A stretch of DNA of 20,350 nt from Neoconidiobolus thromboides FSU 785. Its lineage: Eukaryota; Entomophthoromycota; Entomophthoromycetes; Entomophthorales; Neoconidiobolaceae. This document shows, in pieces, positions 6,996 to 17,235 of this stretch (the stretch's first letter is position 1; every line of letters starts with the position of its first letter). A program made the translations under genes and the position numbers. The notes under the pieces were generated by a model. That model had not been told where the DNA came from and ran no database searches. It was given only the letters and a program-made list of their open reading frames with translations. The stretch covers positions 7,335 to 27,684 of the forward strand of contig MU626500.1 of the NCBI GenBank assembly GCA_025603075.1, in the 5' to 3' direction.

Positions 6996-7907
6996 CTAAA
7001 ACTGTTAAAAGTTCAAAATGAATTAAAACTTTTTTATTTGAATTAATTTATACAAGTATAGTATTTTTGTTGAAACATTTTTAATTAAAATAGAATAATT
7101 TTCATACTTATATTGTATTCATATTATAATATAATAATAACTATGTTTATTTAAATAAATAAGAATTATTAATAGTTTATGCAAGTTTTAAAAATGTTCA
7201 TCAAAATTTAAAATAAAATTTGTTTTTTATCAGTTTCTTTATTTAAGATCATATAGCTAAAAATTAAAAAAGTATTAACAAAATCAATTTAAGTTAACAA
7301 GAGCTATTTAGCTTCGTTTAAAATAAGGTTTATTAGTAAAACAGTTATTCAAACTTAAATATGCATCAAATGCTATTTTTATAACAATAAAAATTATTAT
7401 TATAAGGTTTTCTATAATTTCCTACAGTTTTTTTATTCTAAATAGCCTACATTTAAGTAATGTTTATATTATGATAAAAAATAAAGAGTTGAAATTTTAT
7501 GATATAAATTTAATGCTTATAGTTTTATAATTTAATTATACAATTTTAGCTAATATTTTTTTAATTTTTTTAAAAACCGGTGTTTGCTTTGGATATCATC
7601 ATTTTCAATATTTTAGCTTATTATTATTACAAAATAAGTAAAAGTTTATAATATTTTTAATTAGAAAAATAATTTGTTATCATATTATACTATTTATTAA
7701 AAAAAAGTATAGAAAACCTTTTAATAACACTAAAATTTAGTAATTCTATTATTGATATTAATTATTTGCTATTTTTGTATTATAATAATAATAATATAAC
7801 TATTATTATCATAAATAATTTTAATAATATAAATACGTTATATTAATATTAGATAGATGATTTTATTACGGATAAGCATTTTGATTATAAATTTTATTTT
7901 ATTAAGT

Positions 7908-8012
7908 ATATGGGAATGTATTTTTGTATTTAGGAATTTTACTAATAATTTTTCCACTCAAATAGCGCTTAAAAGAGGGAAAAAGTAATGAAACAAAAAA
8001 ACACTCTCATAT
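7908..8012 (-). mobile_element. MITE-like palindromic element, copy C (105 bp), inverted relative to copy B
   Basis: It begins ATATGGGAATGTATTTTTG and ends AACACTCTCATAT. The reverse complement aligns end to end with copies at 6890 and 18976. The centre TTTTCCACTCAAATAGCGCT then TAAAAGAGGGAAAAA keeps the AGCGCT core of the internal palindrome. TA borders both ends. Confidence 0.75.
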
Positions 8013-8254
8013 TATTATCTTAAATTTAAATTTTTTATCAAGAAACTAAAATAAAGAGATTAAAAAATAACATTAAAACCATCAAATCCATATTAGAGTT
8101 TAACAGTAATTATTATATAATTGTATTTATTTACTTATTTCTATATTTCTATATTTCTATACTTTTTTATTTTTAATCTATTTTTTGAAGTAAAATTAAT
8201 TTAAATTTAAATTTATTTTAAACATAATATCAAAAAATGAAATAAATTTGGGCA

Positions 8255-8359
8255 TTATTTATATGTAATTGAGTATTCCAGTTTACTTGCAATAAATCTT
8301 TGAGCAGCAGTAACATCAAAAGCATAAAAAGTATGACTTGACAGTATTATCTCTTCTAG
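8255..8359 (-). pseudogene. Short coding-like relic containing FDVTAAQRFIASKLEYS
   Basis: The minus strand is open for 34 codons from 8359 to TAA at 8255-8257, reading LEEIILSSHTFYAFDVTAAQ and then RFIASKLEYSITYK. Its VTAAxxxxxSK core resembles the VTAAATLLRTK and TTAAVTLLRSN relics near 5.5 kb. No start codon, no neighbouring exons identified and no family recognised. It could be chance, but the local composition is less A/T-rich than the flanks. Confidence 0.3.
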
Positions 8360-8660
8360 TTATGTTTATTTAAGGAAAAAGTATCTCATTTAAATCATTT
8401 GTTTTTAATTCTCTAAATTTAGATTAAAACATAATATTTAAAATGAAGGGCTAAATTAAATTCATTTTGAAATTTGTTTATTTTGAAATTTATTTATTTT
8501 CATATTTATTGAGTTTGAAATTATGTTGTCATTATTAATAAGCTGAAGTTGAAATTATATAAAGATAATGACCTAAGTTAGGTTTGAAAATGATTGTTAA
8601 TAATAAGACCGCTTTTTGATTTTTGTTAGATTTAGGAAATTTCAAAGTCAGTTTAAATTA

Positions 8661-8692
8661 TTATAGTATTTATTCTTATTAGAATACTATAA
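8661..8692. repeat. 10-bp perfect inverted repeat
   Basis: TTATAGTATT (8661-8670) and AATACTATAA (8683-8692) are perfect reverse complements around a 12-bp loop. It is about 575 bp upstream of the RhoGEF ATG; function unknown. Confidence 0.5.
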
Positions 8693-9265
8693 ATTCAATA
8701 AACAAAAGTCAATATTAAGTTATCTATTATAATTGATAACTTTGAATATCAACTTATTGAAAAATACTAAAATTTCTAGAATAAGGGAATTTCCGATCAA
8801 AGAATAATAAGTTATATTTCGGTAATTATTACACCATTAAAATCATTTTATAAATTCTTGATTTGCTTGTTAAAAATTTGTCCATTTTATCCATTCTTAA
8901 TTTTTAATCATTTATTAGTTTAATAGGGAAAATAATCTAAGAATCAGAAATTAAGCCCAAGAAAACAAATAAAGTACATAAATCATAAATTTAGTAATTT
9001 ATCATTAAATATTCAAAGAATGCTTAGTTTAAACTAATAAGAATCCAATCTCAATTCATAACTAAACTAGGGATTAAATAATTAACCAATAGTAATTGAA
9101 TAGATTATAGAAATTAACAAATCACATCAGTTATGCCATTATCTTTCAATACGGGAATTTAAAACAATTTAACAATCACTTCATAATTTCAACTGCCAAT
9201 TTTCAATTTATCATTTTTTACTTTAAAATAAACCGTGATTCTCATTCCATTAATACAAAACATAT

Positions 9266-11738
9266 ATGGAAACCAATACCACGAGAAAATCATCTATCTC
9301 TACAAACCGAGACAGCATGGGTTCTGATATGGGTTATTTTTCCACTTCTCCAGGTCAAGACTTACCTGCTACACCACATACTAGTCTTTTAGATTTCTAT
9401 AAAAGTAATAGTAACACACAACTTCAATTAATCAATGAGGATGGTTATCATACAGCTAGATCTTCTTTATATTTAACTCCAAGTTCAGTTTATTCTAATT
9501 TATCCTTTAGTGATCTACCAATTTTTGTTAATGAAGATGGGGGGAATGGGGGTATACTTAATGGGTTTAATGAAGAAGAATATAAATTAGAAAGTACTTA
9601 TCATACACCCAAAATGAGTTTTTTGGATATGAAAAATGGTAAAGAGAGTAAAAAGAATACACCGATATTGAAGGAAGAAAAAGAGGTATTTTTAGAGTGT
9701 GAAGAAAGGACATCAAGTCCAACAACAATCGAAGAAGAGGAAAAAATTGATTTAGTAAAAGAACAAATGGAAGAATTACAACTAAGTTTAATGAATGATG
9801 AAAGTAATTTACAAAGGAGATTAAATATTGCTATGGAAATATTAAATACCGAAAGAACTTATTTGGCAGGATTGGAATTAATTGAAACTACATTTTATAA
9901 ACCTTTATTAGAAGCTAGTCAAAGTAATAATCCAATTATTGAAAGTAAAAGGATCGCGGATATATTTTCTAATTTGATGGGTATTTTGGCGGTTAATAGA
10001 GAATTTTTATCGCAATTAGAAACCAGATTAGTAAAAAACGAATGGTGTCCTAAAAATGGATTGATTGGGGATATCTTTTGTCAATTGGTAAGAAGAAATA
10101 ACGTAATAAGTTAATAATTTTTATTTATATATTGTTATTTAGGCACCCTATTTCAGAATGTATTCGTTATATGTTAAAAACTTTAATTCAGCATTAGCCG
10201 TTATCTCTGAACAAATGGGTAAATCAGTAGCATTTGCTACTTTCCTTAAAGTAGGTTATTAATTTGAATTATATTTATTTCAATTAATTATTTTTATTAT
10301 TAGGATAAAAAAATAGTTGAACAATGTAAAGGGTTACCATTTGAATCTTATCTTATATTACCAGTTCAACGTATACCTAGATATAAATTATTAATTGAAG
10401 ATTTAATTAAAAGAACTCATTCATCTCATGTTGATTATGATAATTTAGTTAAAGGATTAGATATTGTCTCTAAAGGTAATTTATAATATACTAAATATAT
10501 TAAATATATTAATATTAATAATATTATTAATTAGCTGCAACCTTTGTCAATGAGACTATAAGACAACATGAAATGTTTATGGATATGTTATTAATACAAA
10601 AATCACTACAAGGATTTAATGAAAATTTATTAATACCAGGAAGAAAATTAATCAAAAAAGGCAGTGTTTATAAGATATGTCGAAAAAACCATCAATTAAG
10701 AGTATTTTTTTTATTTAGTGATATACTAATTTATGGATCTGGAAATCCAGATTCGGATTCAACTTTAGTATTTCACCGTAAAGTAGATTTAGAAGTAGTT
10801 AAAATTGTAGATGTTCCAGATACAGATAATATTAAGAATTTATTTCAAATTATTAGTCAAGAAAAATCATTTGCAGCTTATTGTGATACAATAAAAGAAA
10901 AACAATCATGGTTAGATGCTTTTAATACAACAATTAAAGAATTACATTCAAATAAAAAAACATTGAAATTAGATACTAATAGTATTCGACAAAAAAAAGA
11001 AATTATATTACCTTTAGTGGTTAAAGATTATTCAGCACCAGTATGGATACCAGATGATCAAGCTATAGATTGTCATTGTTGTAAAGAAGAGTTTACAGTA
11101 TTTAAAAGAAAACATCATTGTCGATTATGTGGTAATGTAGTATGTCATACTTGTTCCAATAATACTTTTTTTATACCTGGACAATCTTTGGTAGATCATC
11201 GACCAGCAAGGGCATGTGATAAATGTTATAAATTAAAATTTAAAGGAGAGAATCCACCTCCTCATACTAGTTTATCTGCATTAAAAAGATATTCCTTTTT
11301 AGGAACTGGAAGTACAAGTTCAACATCAACATCTAATTCCGATTTATCAACTTCATCACCTATTTTTCCACCAGCAAGATTTCCATTCAATGCACCTAAA
11401 AGATTAGTTGAATTAAGAGAAACAATTAATAATTCTAGAGATTCTTATTTTTCAGATTCATCATCTTTATTATCTTTTTGGACAGATGAAGACACAAAAA
11501 ATAAAAATAACAAAAGTAATGAATTTAACAATAATAATTCAACAAATAGTTCTTTGTCAAGGTTAAGTAGGGTAAGTTTAAAATTATAAAGTTATAAAAT
11601 TAATTTACTAATTGTTTTTATTAATAGTTACGTTCTATGTCGGGTTCAACAGCTGCATTAATTGGTGGATTTACTTCTAATACTAGATCATGTGAATTAT
11701 GTTTAATTGAATTTAATGTATTTAAATGGAAGGTAAGA

Positions 11739-11780
<42 letters not shown>

Positions 11781-12209
11781 AATAATAATTTATTTAGTTA
11801 ACTAATTTTTAATATTGAATAGAATGAGTGTCAAACATGTAAAAAAATAGTATGTGGTGATTGTTTAAGTAAAAAACCAATAATTAAAGCAAAGAGACAA
11901 TCAATGGTTAATTTACAAAAAGAAATTCATAAAAGTCAACATCATGAAGATAGTAGTAGTATTATTAGTAATAATAATAGTAATAATTCAACATTAATAG
12001 ATGATGTTGTATTATGTGATCCATGTTACCTTGGTGTTGATCCAAATCATGTAGTTGTTAATCCAGAAGGTGGGGGTTGGGGAGTACATGAAGTAACTTC
12101 ATTAACATCACCACCAAAACAAAAAGAAAAAGAATTAAATGAAAGAATTAAAATGGAAACTAGTAATCCATTGGTTAGTGAACCAGAAGATTTTAAATTG
12201 AGTGGATAA
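9266..12209 (+). CDS. FGD/Don1-like Rho guanine-nucleotide exchange factor: DH-PH-FYVE plus a second C8 zinc finger
   Basis: Six exons: 9266-10087, 10143-10250, 10304-10475, 10535-11571, 11628-11732 and 11823-12209 (TAA). Introns are 53-90 bp with GTAA/GTAG donors and TAG acceptors; the spliced product is 876 residues. Residues 1-150 are low complexity, and about 155-190 is an acidic, coiled-coil-like helix. The DH domain spans about 190-395, with CR1 [15 protein letters not shown] and CR3 [20 protein letters not shown]. The PH domain is about 403-505, with [20 protein letters not shown] and a C-terminal Trp helix (SWLDAF). The FYVE finger is about 538-600, with [14 protein letters not shown] and RACDKC, the PI3P-binding signature. 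A second finger at 735-816 has CELC, CQTC, CGDC and CDPC but no basic HHCR motif. FGD-family proteins (fungal example Ustilago Don1) activate Cdc42 on PI3P-containing endosomal membranes. The animal FGD second PH domain is not seen here. Substrate GTPase and membrane localisation are inferred from family. Confidence 0.9.
11739..11779 (+). repeat. ATT trinucleotide microsatellite inside intron 5 of the RhoGEF gene
   Basis: About 13 ATT units fill most of the first half of the 90-bp intron 11733-11822, which explains why this intron is longer than the other four (53-59 bp). An internal TAG at 11794-11796 would lead into an in-frame stop if used as acceptor, so 11822 is preferred. Confidence 0.85.
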
Positions 12210-12283
12210 TAAGATAAATGAATTTATTAATTGATACAATGGGATTATGAATTAATGAGTTTATTTTACGTATGTGTTTTATT

Positions 12284-12316
12284 GAGATGAAATGAAATGA
12301 GATGAGATGAGATGAG
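12284..12316 (+). repeat. 5-bp tandem repeat (GAGAT/GAAAT) in the 3' spacer
   Basis: GAGATGAAATGAAATGAGAT continues as GAGATGAGATGAG, period 5, between the convergent stops at 12209 and 12435. It lies in the presumed 3' UTR of the RhoGEF gene. Confidence 0.8.
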
Positions 12317-12434
12317 AGAGATGGTTTTATTATTATAAGTTGTATATTGTTTTTTTTTATTTTTTTATTATATATATTAAATTAAGTATTATTGTTAAAA
12401 TTATTCTGTTTTCTATTTTCTATTTAGTATTTAA

Positions 12435-14240
12435 TCATTTAAATTCCATATCATCACCTACAACTTCCATAATTTTAATATAGAATTCTTCACAAATAGC
12501 AAAATAGGGTCTTGAATAATCAATCAATTTAATGGCTCTTTTTAAACCATCTTTAGCAAATAATCTCAAACCTTCATCTTTATCATCTAAACAGTAAGCA
12601 AAAAACAAAGAAGCAGCAGATAAAGCATAAAATAAATAAGCAATACCAAATCTAAAGTAATAAGGACCTAAAGATTCTACAGCAATTGTAATTAGTCTAG
12701 CTGAAAACAAACCTCTAATTAAATAAAATTTATATTCTTTTGAATCTTTATATTTTAAAAAATATTGACATAATCTAATAATCATAACATTCATCAGACT
12801 AAAATTCTGGACCATTAATGGGATTGCTAATTCAATTAACCATTTGGGTTGATCTTTAACTAATGAATTCATTTTTTGAAAAAATCGTTGATAACAATTA
12901 GCAATTTTCAGCATTAGTTTTCCACATAATTCATTTGCCTTTTCTCTATTATTTGAAAATCGAATTTTAATACAACCATGAACATGACCTAATAATTCTG
13001 CTAATTCCGTATAACATTTAAAATAAGTAGATGCTAAATATTCTCTAGCAATAATAAATTCATCTTTATCTTCTTCTTCCGATAATCTGGGCAATTTGGC
13101 TAATTTAGGATATTGATATAAAGTAGTGCCATTAATTAAAATAGGTCGATTAGTAAAATGAAATGCAATTTTATCATGGATACATAAAGTCCACCAAACA
13201 TGAGCGCGAATTCGAATTTCTCTCTCCGATAATTGAAATTCTTTAGGTAATGGTAAATGTAATCCTAAAGTAGTAGCTAAACTTACCGCATATCCATGGT
13301 AAATCCAAGTATTTTTAAATTGACTCGGTACATTTTGAAATTGACACATTAATAATAAACAAATTACTAAATCTAAAGTAGGTTTAGGAAATTGAGTTTG
13401 AAATTGAAGTAAAATTTGATTATCAAGATATTCGTATAATCCAGGAATCGGTGCTCCTTTAGGTAAATATTTTGCTCCAACACCTGCTACTAATCTTTTT
13501 AACATTAAATTATCTTTTTTATCAAAACTTAATTCATCAATAATGGGACAAAATCGTGCATAATATGTAAAATAAGCTTTAGAACATTCTGTAAAGATAC
13601 TCTCTTCAATTAATTCTTCTTGAATTTGACTTCTATTTAATGAAAATACATCACTCTTTTTTACTTCCATTCTATCTTTTGCTTTATCCATTTTTTGCTG
13701 TAAATCATAATAAACGGTCAATAAACCACCAATAGGACTTTGACCATAATATTCTAATTCTTTAGAGGCTGTTTTATAAATAAAAGTAGAATCCGTATCT
13801 AAATATGAATTTTTTAAAATCAATCGAACAATAGCTACATTCCTCCAATTAGTATAAATACTTTTACTTATCTTAGGTTTATTTTTAAATATTCGAAATT
13901 GACCTACATTAACTGAATTAAATTGAATTTCTTTTTTAGTTTTATTTTTAGATTTAACTGAAGAAGGTGAATTTGGTTTCATTTTCCAAGAAATCACGGC
14001 GGTATCTGTAGGTGGAAATTGGATACCGGCGTTATCGAAATTGACAAAAGTATTGAGTATCATATTATCAGAAATATAAGTACATGATTGATTTTTATTA
14101 TAACATAATTGACAAGATGGAAGATATCGATCACAAGATAAGTTTTGATTTTGACATTGAGTACATTCAATTTTAGATAATTTACTTTTAGGTTTGGATT
14201 TGTTGTTTGAATTAGCTTGTATTATAAAGGAATGATACAT
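12435..14240 (-). CDS. Zn(II)2Cys6 transcription factor with fungal-specific MHR domain
   Basis: 601 residues, no intron. A lysine-rich leader (KSKPKSKLSK) precedes a binuclear zinc cluster with Cys at 26, 29, 36, 43, 46 and 53 (CxxC-x6-C-x6-CxxC-x6-C). The usual basic residues between the second and third Cys are replaced by QNQNLS, so DNA contacts may be atypical. Residues about 218-420 form the Fungal_trans middle homology region: FTYYARFCPIIDEL, then AVSLATTLGLHLPLP and IRAHVWWTLCIHDKIA with a conserved Arg-Pro (365-366). The protein is expected in the nucleus as a regulator, often of metabolic genes, but its targets cannot be deduced. It is convergent with the RhoGEF gene 225 bp away. 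The start is the first ATG of the frame and places the zinc cluster near the N-terminus as usual. Confidence 0.9.
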   Translation of the reverse strand: MYHSFIIQANSNNKSKPKSKLSKIECTQCQNQNLSCDRYLPSCQLCYNKNQSCTYISDNMILNTFVNFDNAGIQFPPTDTAVISWKMKPNSPSSVKSKNKTKKEIQFNSVNVGQFRIFKNKPKISKSIYTNWRNVAIVRLILKNSYLDTDSTFIYKTASKELEYYGQSPIGGLLTVYYDLQQKMDKAKDRMEVKKSDVFSLNRSQIQEELIEESIFTECSKAYFTYYARFCPIIDELSFDKKDNLMLKRLVAGVGAKYLPKGAPIPGLYEYLDNQILLQFQTQFPKPTLDLVICLLLMCQFQNVPSQFKNTWIYHGYAVSLATTLGLHLPLPKEFQLSEREIRIRAHVWWTLCIHDKIAFHFTNRPILINGTTLYQYPKLAKLPRLSEEEDKDEFIIAREYLASTYFKCYTELAELLGHVHGCIKIRFSNNREKANELCGKLMLKIANCYQRFFQKMNSLVKDQPKWLIELAIPLMVQNFSLMNVMIIRLCQYFLKYKDSKEYKFYLIRGLFSARLITIAVESLGPYYFRFGIAYLFYALSAASLFFAYCLDDKDEGLRLFAKDGLKRAIKLIDYSRPYFAICEEFYIKIMEVVGDDMEFK

Positions 14241-16467
14241 CTTCTTTTTACAATGTAAAAAATAAAATAAATAATTGATACAAAGAATAAAGAAATAAAA
14301 AAAGAATAAATAATTGTAATTTAATCATATTGTTTACTCATCAATGGCATGAATAAAAGTTTCAATTGATTGTGAATTATTACAAATTAAACCCTTCACT
14401 TCACCCTTTATTTTTTGGAGACTGAAAATTAAAATATTGTTTATTGATAAAAGTGATAAAAAGGGGTTGTTGGTGAGCTAATTTTAGTAAAAGTTAGTGT
14501 TAATATTTTATTAGTGAATTTATAACGTTTTTATCTAAAAAGTCGCAAATTTTGCAGATGTTTATGTTTAATGTTTAATATTGATGGTAACAGATTGCAG
14601 CAGTAAAAATCTATTTACAAGATAAATATTAGTTCTCAAAGGAACTTAATTTTGATAAAAAAATATTAACTAACATTAAAAACTGCTATATTGCTACTGA
14701 AGTTCACATGCATTATTCAACTTTAAAAATAAAGATTTCAAGTTACATTATTTTCATTTATGGTTTATACACTTTTATAATAAAAGTGTACATTTTATAA
14801 TCAAAATTTGCACAATTTTACAAACTCAAAGATTAAAATTTTCATATTTATAAGTAAGAATATGCAATGTTTTTCAGACAAATGGCAAAATCTTTCTTAA
14901 TTGCATTATGAATTTATACTGGAACATTTTTAAAAAACAATCGTTTATTGGTTGCAATATTATTAAAGAATTTGCATTAAAAATACTTTAAATCTTTACA
15001 ATTAGGAAAAATTCACTGTTACAACCAAACATTGTTTTTATTTTATGTGAATGAATTTATACTGAAACATTTCAAATAACTTAATACTATTATAATAACT
15101 ATTTTCATTAATTACAAAATTTTATTAAACAAATGGTAAACATTAAGCTTAATTAGTGTTTTATTTAATAATTTAAAATCAAAATCAAAATTTATAAAAA
15201 CTAACTCTAATAAAAATTTTAGTTATGAAATTATTATTCTAGCTAATAACCTTATTTCTCTAGTAAATTTTGCCTTTTTAAGTAAGAAAATACTGTAAAG
15301 TTTGATATTGAAAATTAAGATTCATTAAATTTCATCATTTCCTTAAATTTTTTATCAGAGAAATAAATCTTGATGAATTTCAACAAAGAAAATGATAATT
15401 CTCAACAAAATTAAAACTAATCTGAATAATTTCAAATATAAAACAATTTTTAGAGCAAAATGAGAAATGTTAATTTTAGTAAGTATCGATTACAGTTTTA
15501 TTATTTTGATCATTATTTATTTAGTGTAAAATCTTAATGAGTGCTAAAATAATTTTAAGCTAAAAAAGATAGAAATAACTATTAATACAATATTATATTT
15601 GAATTTTAAAAATTTATATAAAGATCAAGACAAAATCTTTGATTCCAAGTATAAACAACTGCTTATAAGATTACCATCAAAACATCTCAATAATAAAATA
15701 TTATGAACAACAGTTGAATTCCAATGACTACTAAAATTTCATTTAATAATTTAAAGTTAATAAAAGTCATTACATTTAAGAAAATGGGTGCAATATCATT
15801 ATAACTTTATTAAGAAATTGACATCCGATTCTTTAAGGTTGATTCTTTATTTTTAGTCATAATGAAAATAAAGCCTACCTTTATTTTATCATTCAATCTG
15901 TTAATCTTAACTATTTTCCGCTACTAAATAATCTTTAAATAGTAAATGAATGTAAGTTCTGCTCGGCATAAATCTTGTATTAGCTTATTTTTAATTATAA
16001 AATTGATGATTTTGGGTATTTGAATGATGTTTAATAGCCCCTAAAATTATTATAAAGGTCACTCTTCTTAATGCAATTAATAGTATACATATAGTTATAT
16101 TGATTATTTTGTAGTTGTATATTTATGATTTATTTATCGAAAGTCTGAAATAATTTAAACTATAATTTTACTTCATAAATAATAAATTTAAATACATAAT
16201 TTACAAGTCATTATTTCTAGATAGAGTAAGTTCTATTTGATTAGTATTTGATTTATTATAATCTTCTTTTTAAAAAGAATAGTCCTATTAATTTAAAAGT
16301 TAATAAAAATAGTATCAAGCCGGAAGGATCTAAGATCTTAACTTATAGCATAACTGATGCCCAAACTTAGAAATTAACAACTTTTACAACGTAAATATCG
16401 AGAAAATAATTATATCAAATATTAATTTAGTTAAAAAAATTTAAACTGAAAATAAATAATTTTATTA
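14241..16467. other. Intergenic region, 2.2 kb
   Basis: It lies between the start of the Zn2Cys6 gene and the stop of the WOPR gene, both on the minus strand. It carries the transcription-factor promoter. Apart from the hairpin at 14768-14790 I find no ORF, RNA gene or recognisable element; sequence is uniformly A/T-rich with frequent stops in all frames. Confidence 0.5.
14768..14790. repeat. Perfect 10-bp hairpin, 3-bp loop
   Basis: TACACTTTTA and TAAAAGTGTA are perfect reverse complements separated by TAA. It lies about 530 bp upstream of the Zn2Cys6 ATG. It could be a dyad binding site or chance in A/T-rich DNA. Confidence 0.5.
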
Positions 16468-17235
16468 TCAATCAAATAATACTTTGATCAATTTTAACTG
16501 TCTTAAATCTTCAGAATTCCTAATTAAAATAGGGTAAGGAGGAGTATTTACAGGTGTAAGGGAGGTGCTATCTGTTTCACGTAAGAAAGAAGAAATCGGA
16601 GGTAAACTAGTTATATCTTCTTTAGAATCAACATAATTTTCACATTTGAAATATGGAGGTGATCTATTAATATTAGAATTGAAAGAGTTATTAATAAAAT
16701 TAATTGAATAAAGAGGGAGAGAGGGATTATTAATTGAGTTGTAAGGACTTGGATTCGATTTAATAATAGATTCATTATAAACAAAAGATCCAATTTCAAG
16801 CTTTGTTAATATAGAATCAAAATAAGTATCTTGTTTTGGATTTGTTAATTTATTTAATAATAAATCATTGGGATGATAATAATTAACTAAACGAAATTTA
16901 CTATTTTGATATTCTACGCTAATTGTTTTTTTATATAAACTTAAATTGGAACTGTTAGTACTTGAATAACTCATTGGATGATCAACTTTAAATAATTCTC
17001 TATAAACTAAAAATTTGCCTTGAAATCGGGATGCTGACCATCTCCTTCCATCTCGCCATCTCTTTAAGTTAGTTTCTGTTTCATTCCAAATATAAATGGA
17101 ACCAGATCGTATCTTTTTTAAATCTCTAGCTGTTAATTTTTTATTGACCATTTTTATTAATCCGGATTGTCCAGCTTTTATTAATATTTGAACATCTTTA
17201 GGGTCCGCTATATAACCAAAATAACTCTCACTCAT
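16468..17235 (-). CDS. WOPR-domain (Gti1/Pac2/Wor1 family) transcriptional regulator
   Basis: 255 residues, no intron. The first WOPR half is residues 4-81: YFGYIADPKDVQILIKA, then IRSGSIYIWNE (42-52), RWRDGRRWSASR (59-70) and GKFLVYREL (73-81), all hallmarks of the family. The second half is about 101-140, with YKKTISVEY and FRLVNYYHPNDL, corresponding to KxTxSV and LxxYY. The spacer between halves is short (about 19 residues), and the remaining C-terminus is Asn/Ser/Pro-rich. WOPR proteins bind DNA directly and control morphological switching, conidiation or virulence programmes in fungi (Wor1, Ryp1, Gti1, Pac2). Residue 1 is chosen because it sits immediately before the conserved domain, as in relatives. 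At 255 residues it is much shorter than Wor1-type members. Family assignment is firm; targets are unknown. Confidence 0.93.
   Translation of the reverse strand: MSESYFGYIADPKDVQILIKAGQSGLIKMVNKKLTARDLKKIRSGSIYIWNETETNLKRWRDGRRWSASRFQGKFLVYRELFKVDHPMSYSSTNSSNLSLYKKTISVEYQNSKFRLVNYYHPNDLLLNKLTNPKQDTYFDSILTKLEIGSFVYNESIIKSNPSPYNSINNPSLPLYSINFINNSFNSNINRSPPYFKCENYVDSKEDITSLPPISSFLRETDSTSLTPVNTPPYPILIRNSEDLRQLKLIKVLFD

Larger units (their letters stand above)
8013..9265. other. AT-rich intergenic DNA upstream of the RhoGEF gene
   Basis: This holds the promoter side of the RhoGEF gene. Visible structures are a period-8 TATTTCTA repeat (three units, 8136-8159), a coding-like relic (8255-8359, minus), and a 10-bp inverted repeat (8661-8692). 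A CCAAT word occurs at 9086-9090, 176 bp before the ATG. No gene is otherwise seen. Confidence 0.5.

Noticed and set aside
16611-16799. 62-residue minus-strand ORF within the WOPR gene
   Set aside because: Shadow of the Asn/Ser-rich C-terminal part of the WOPR reading frame.
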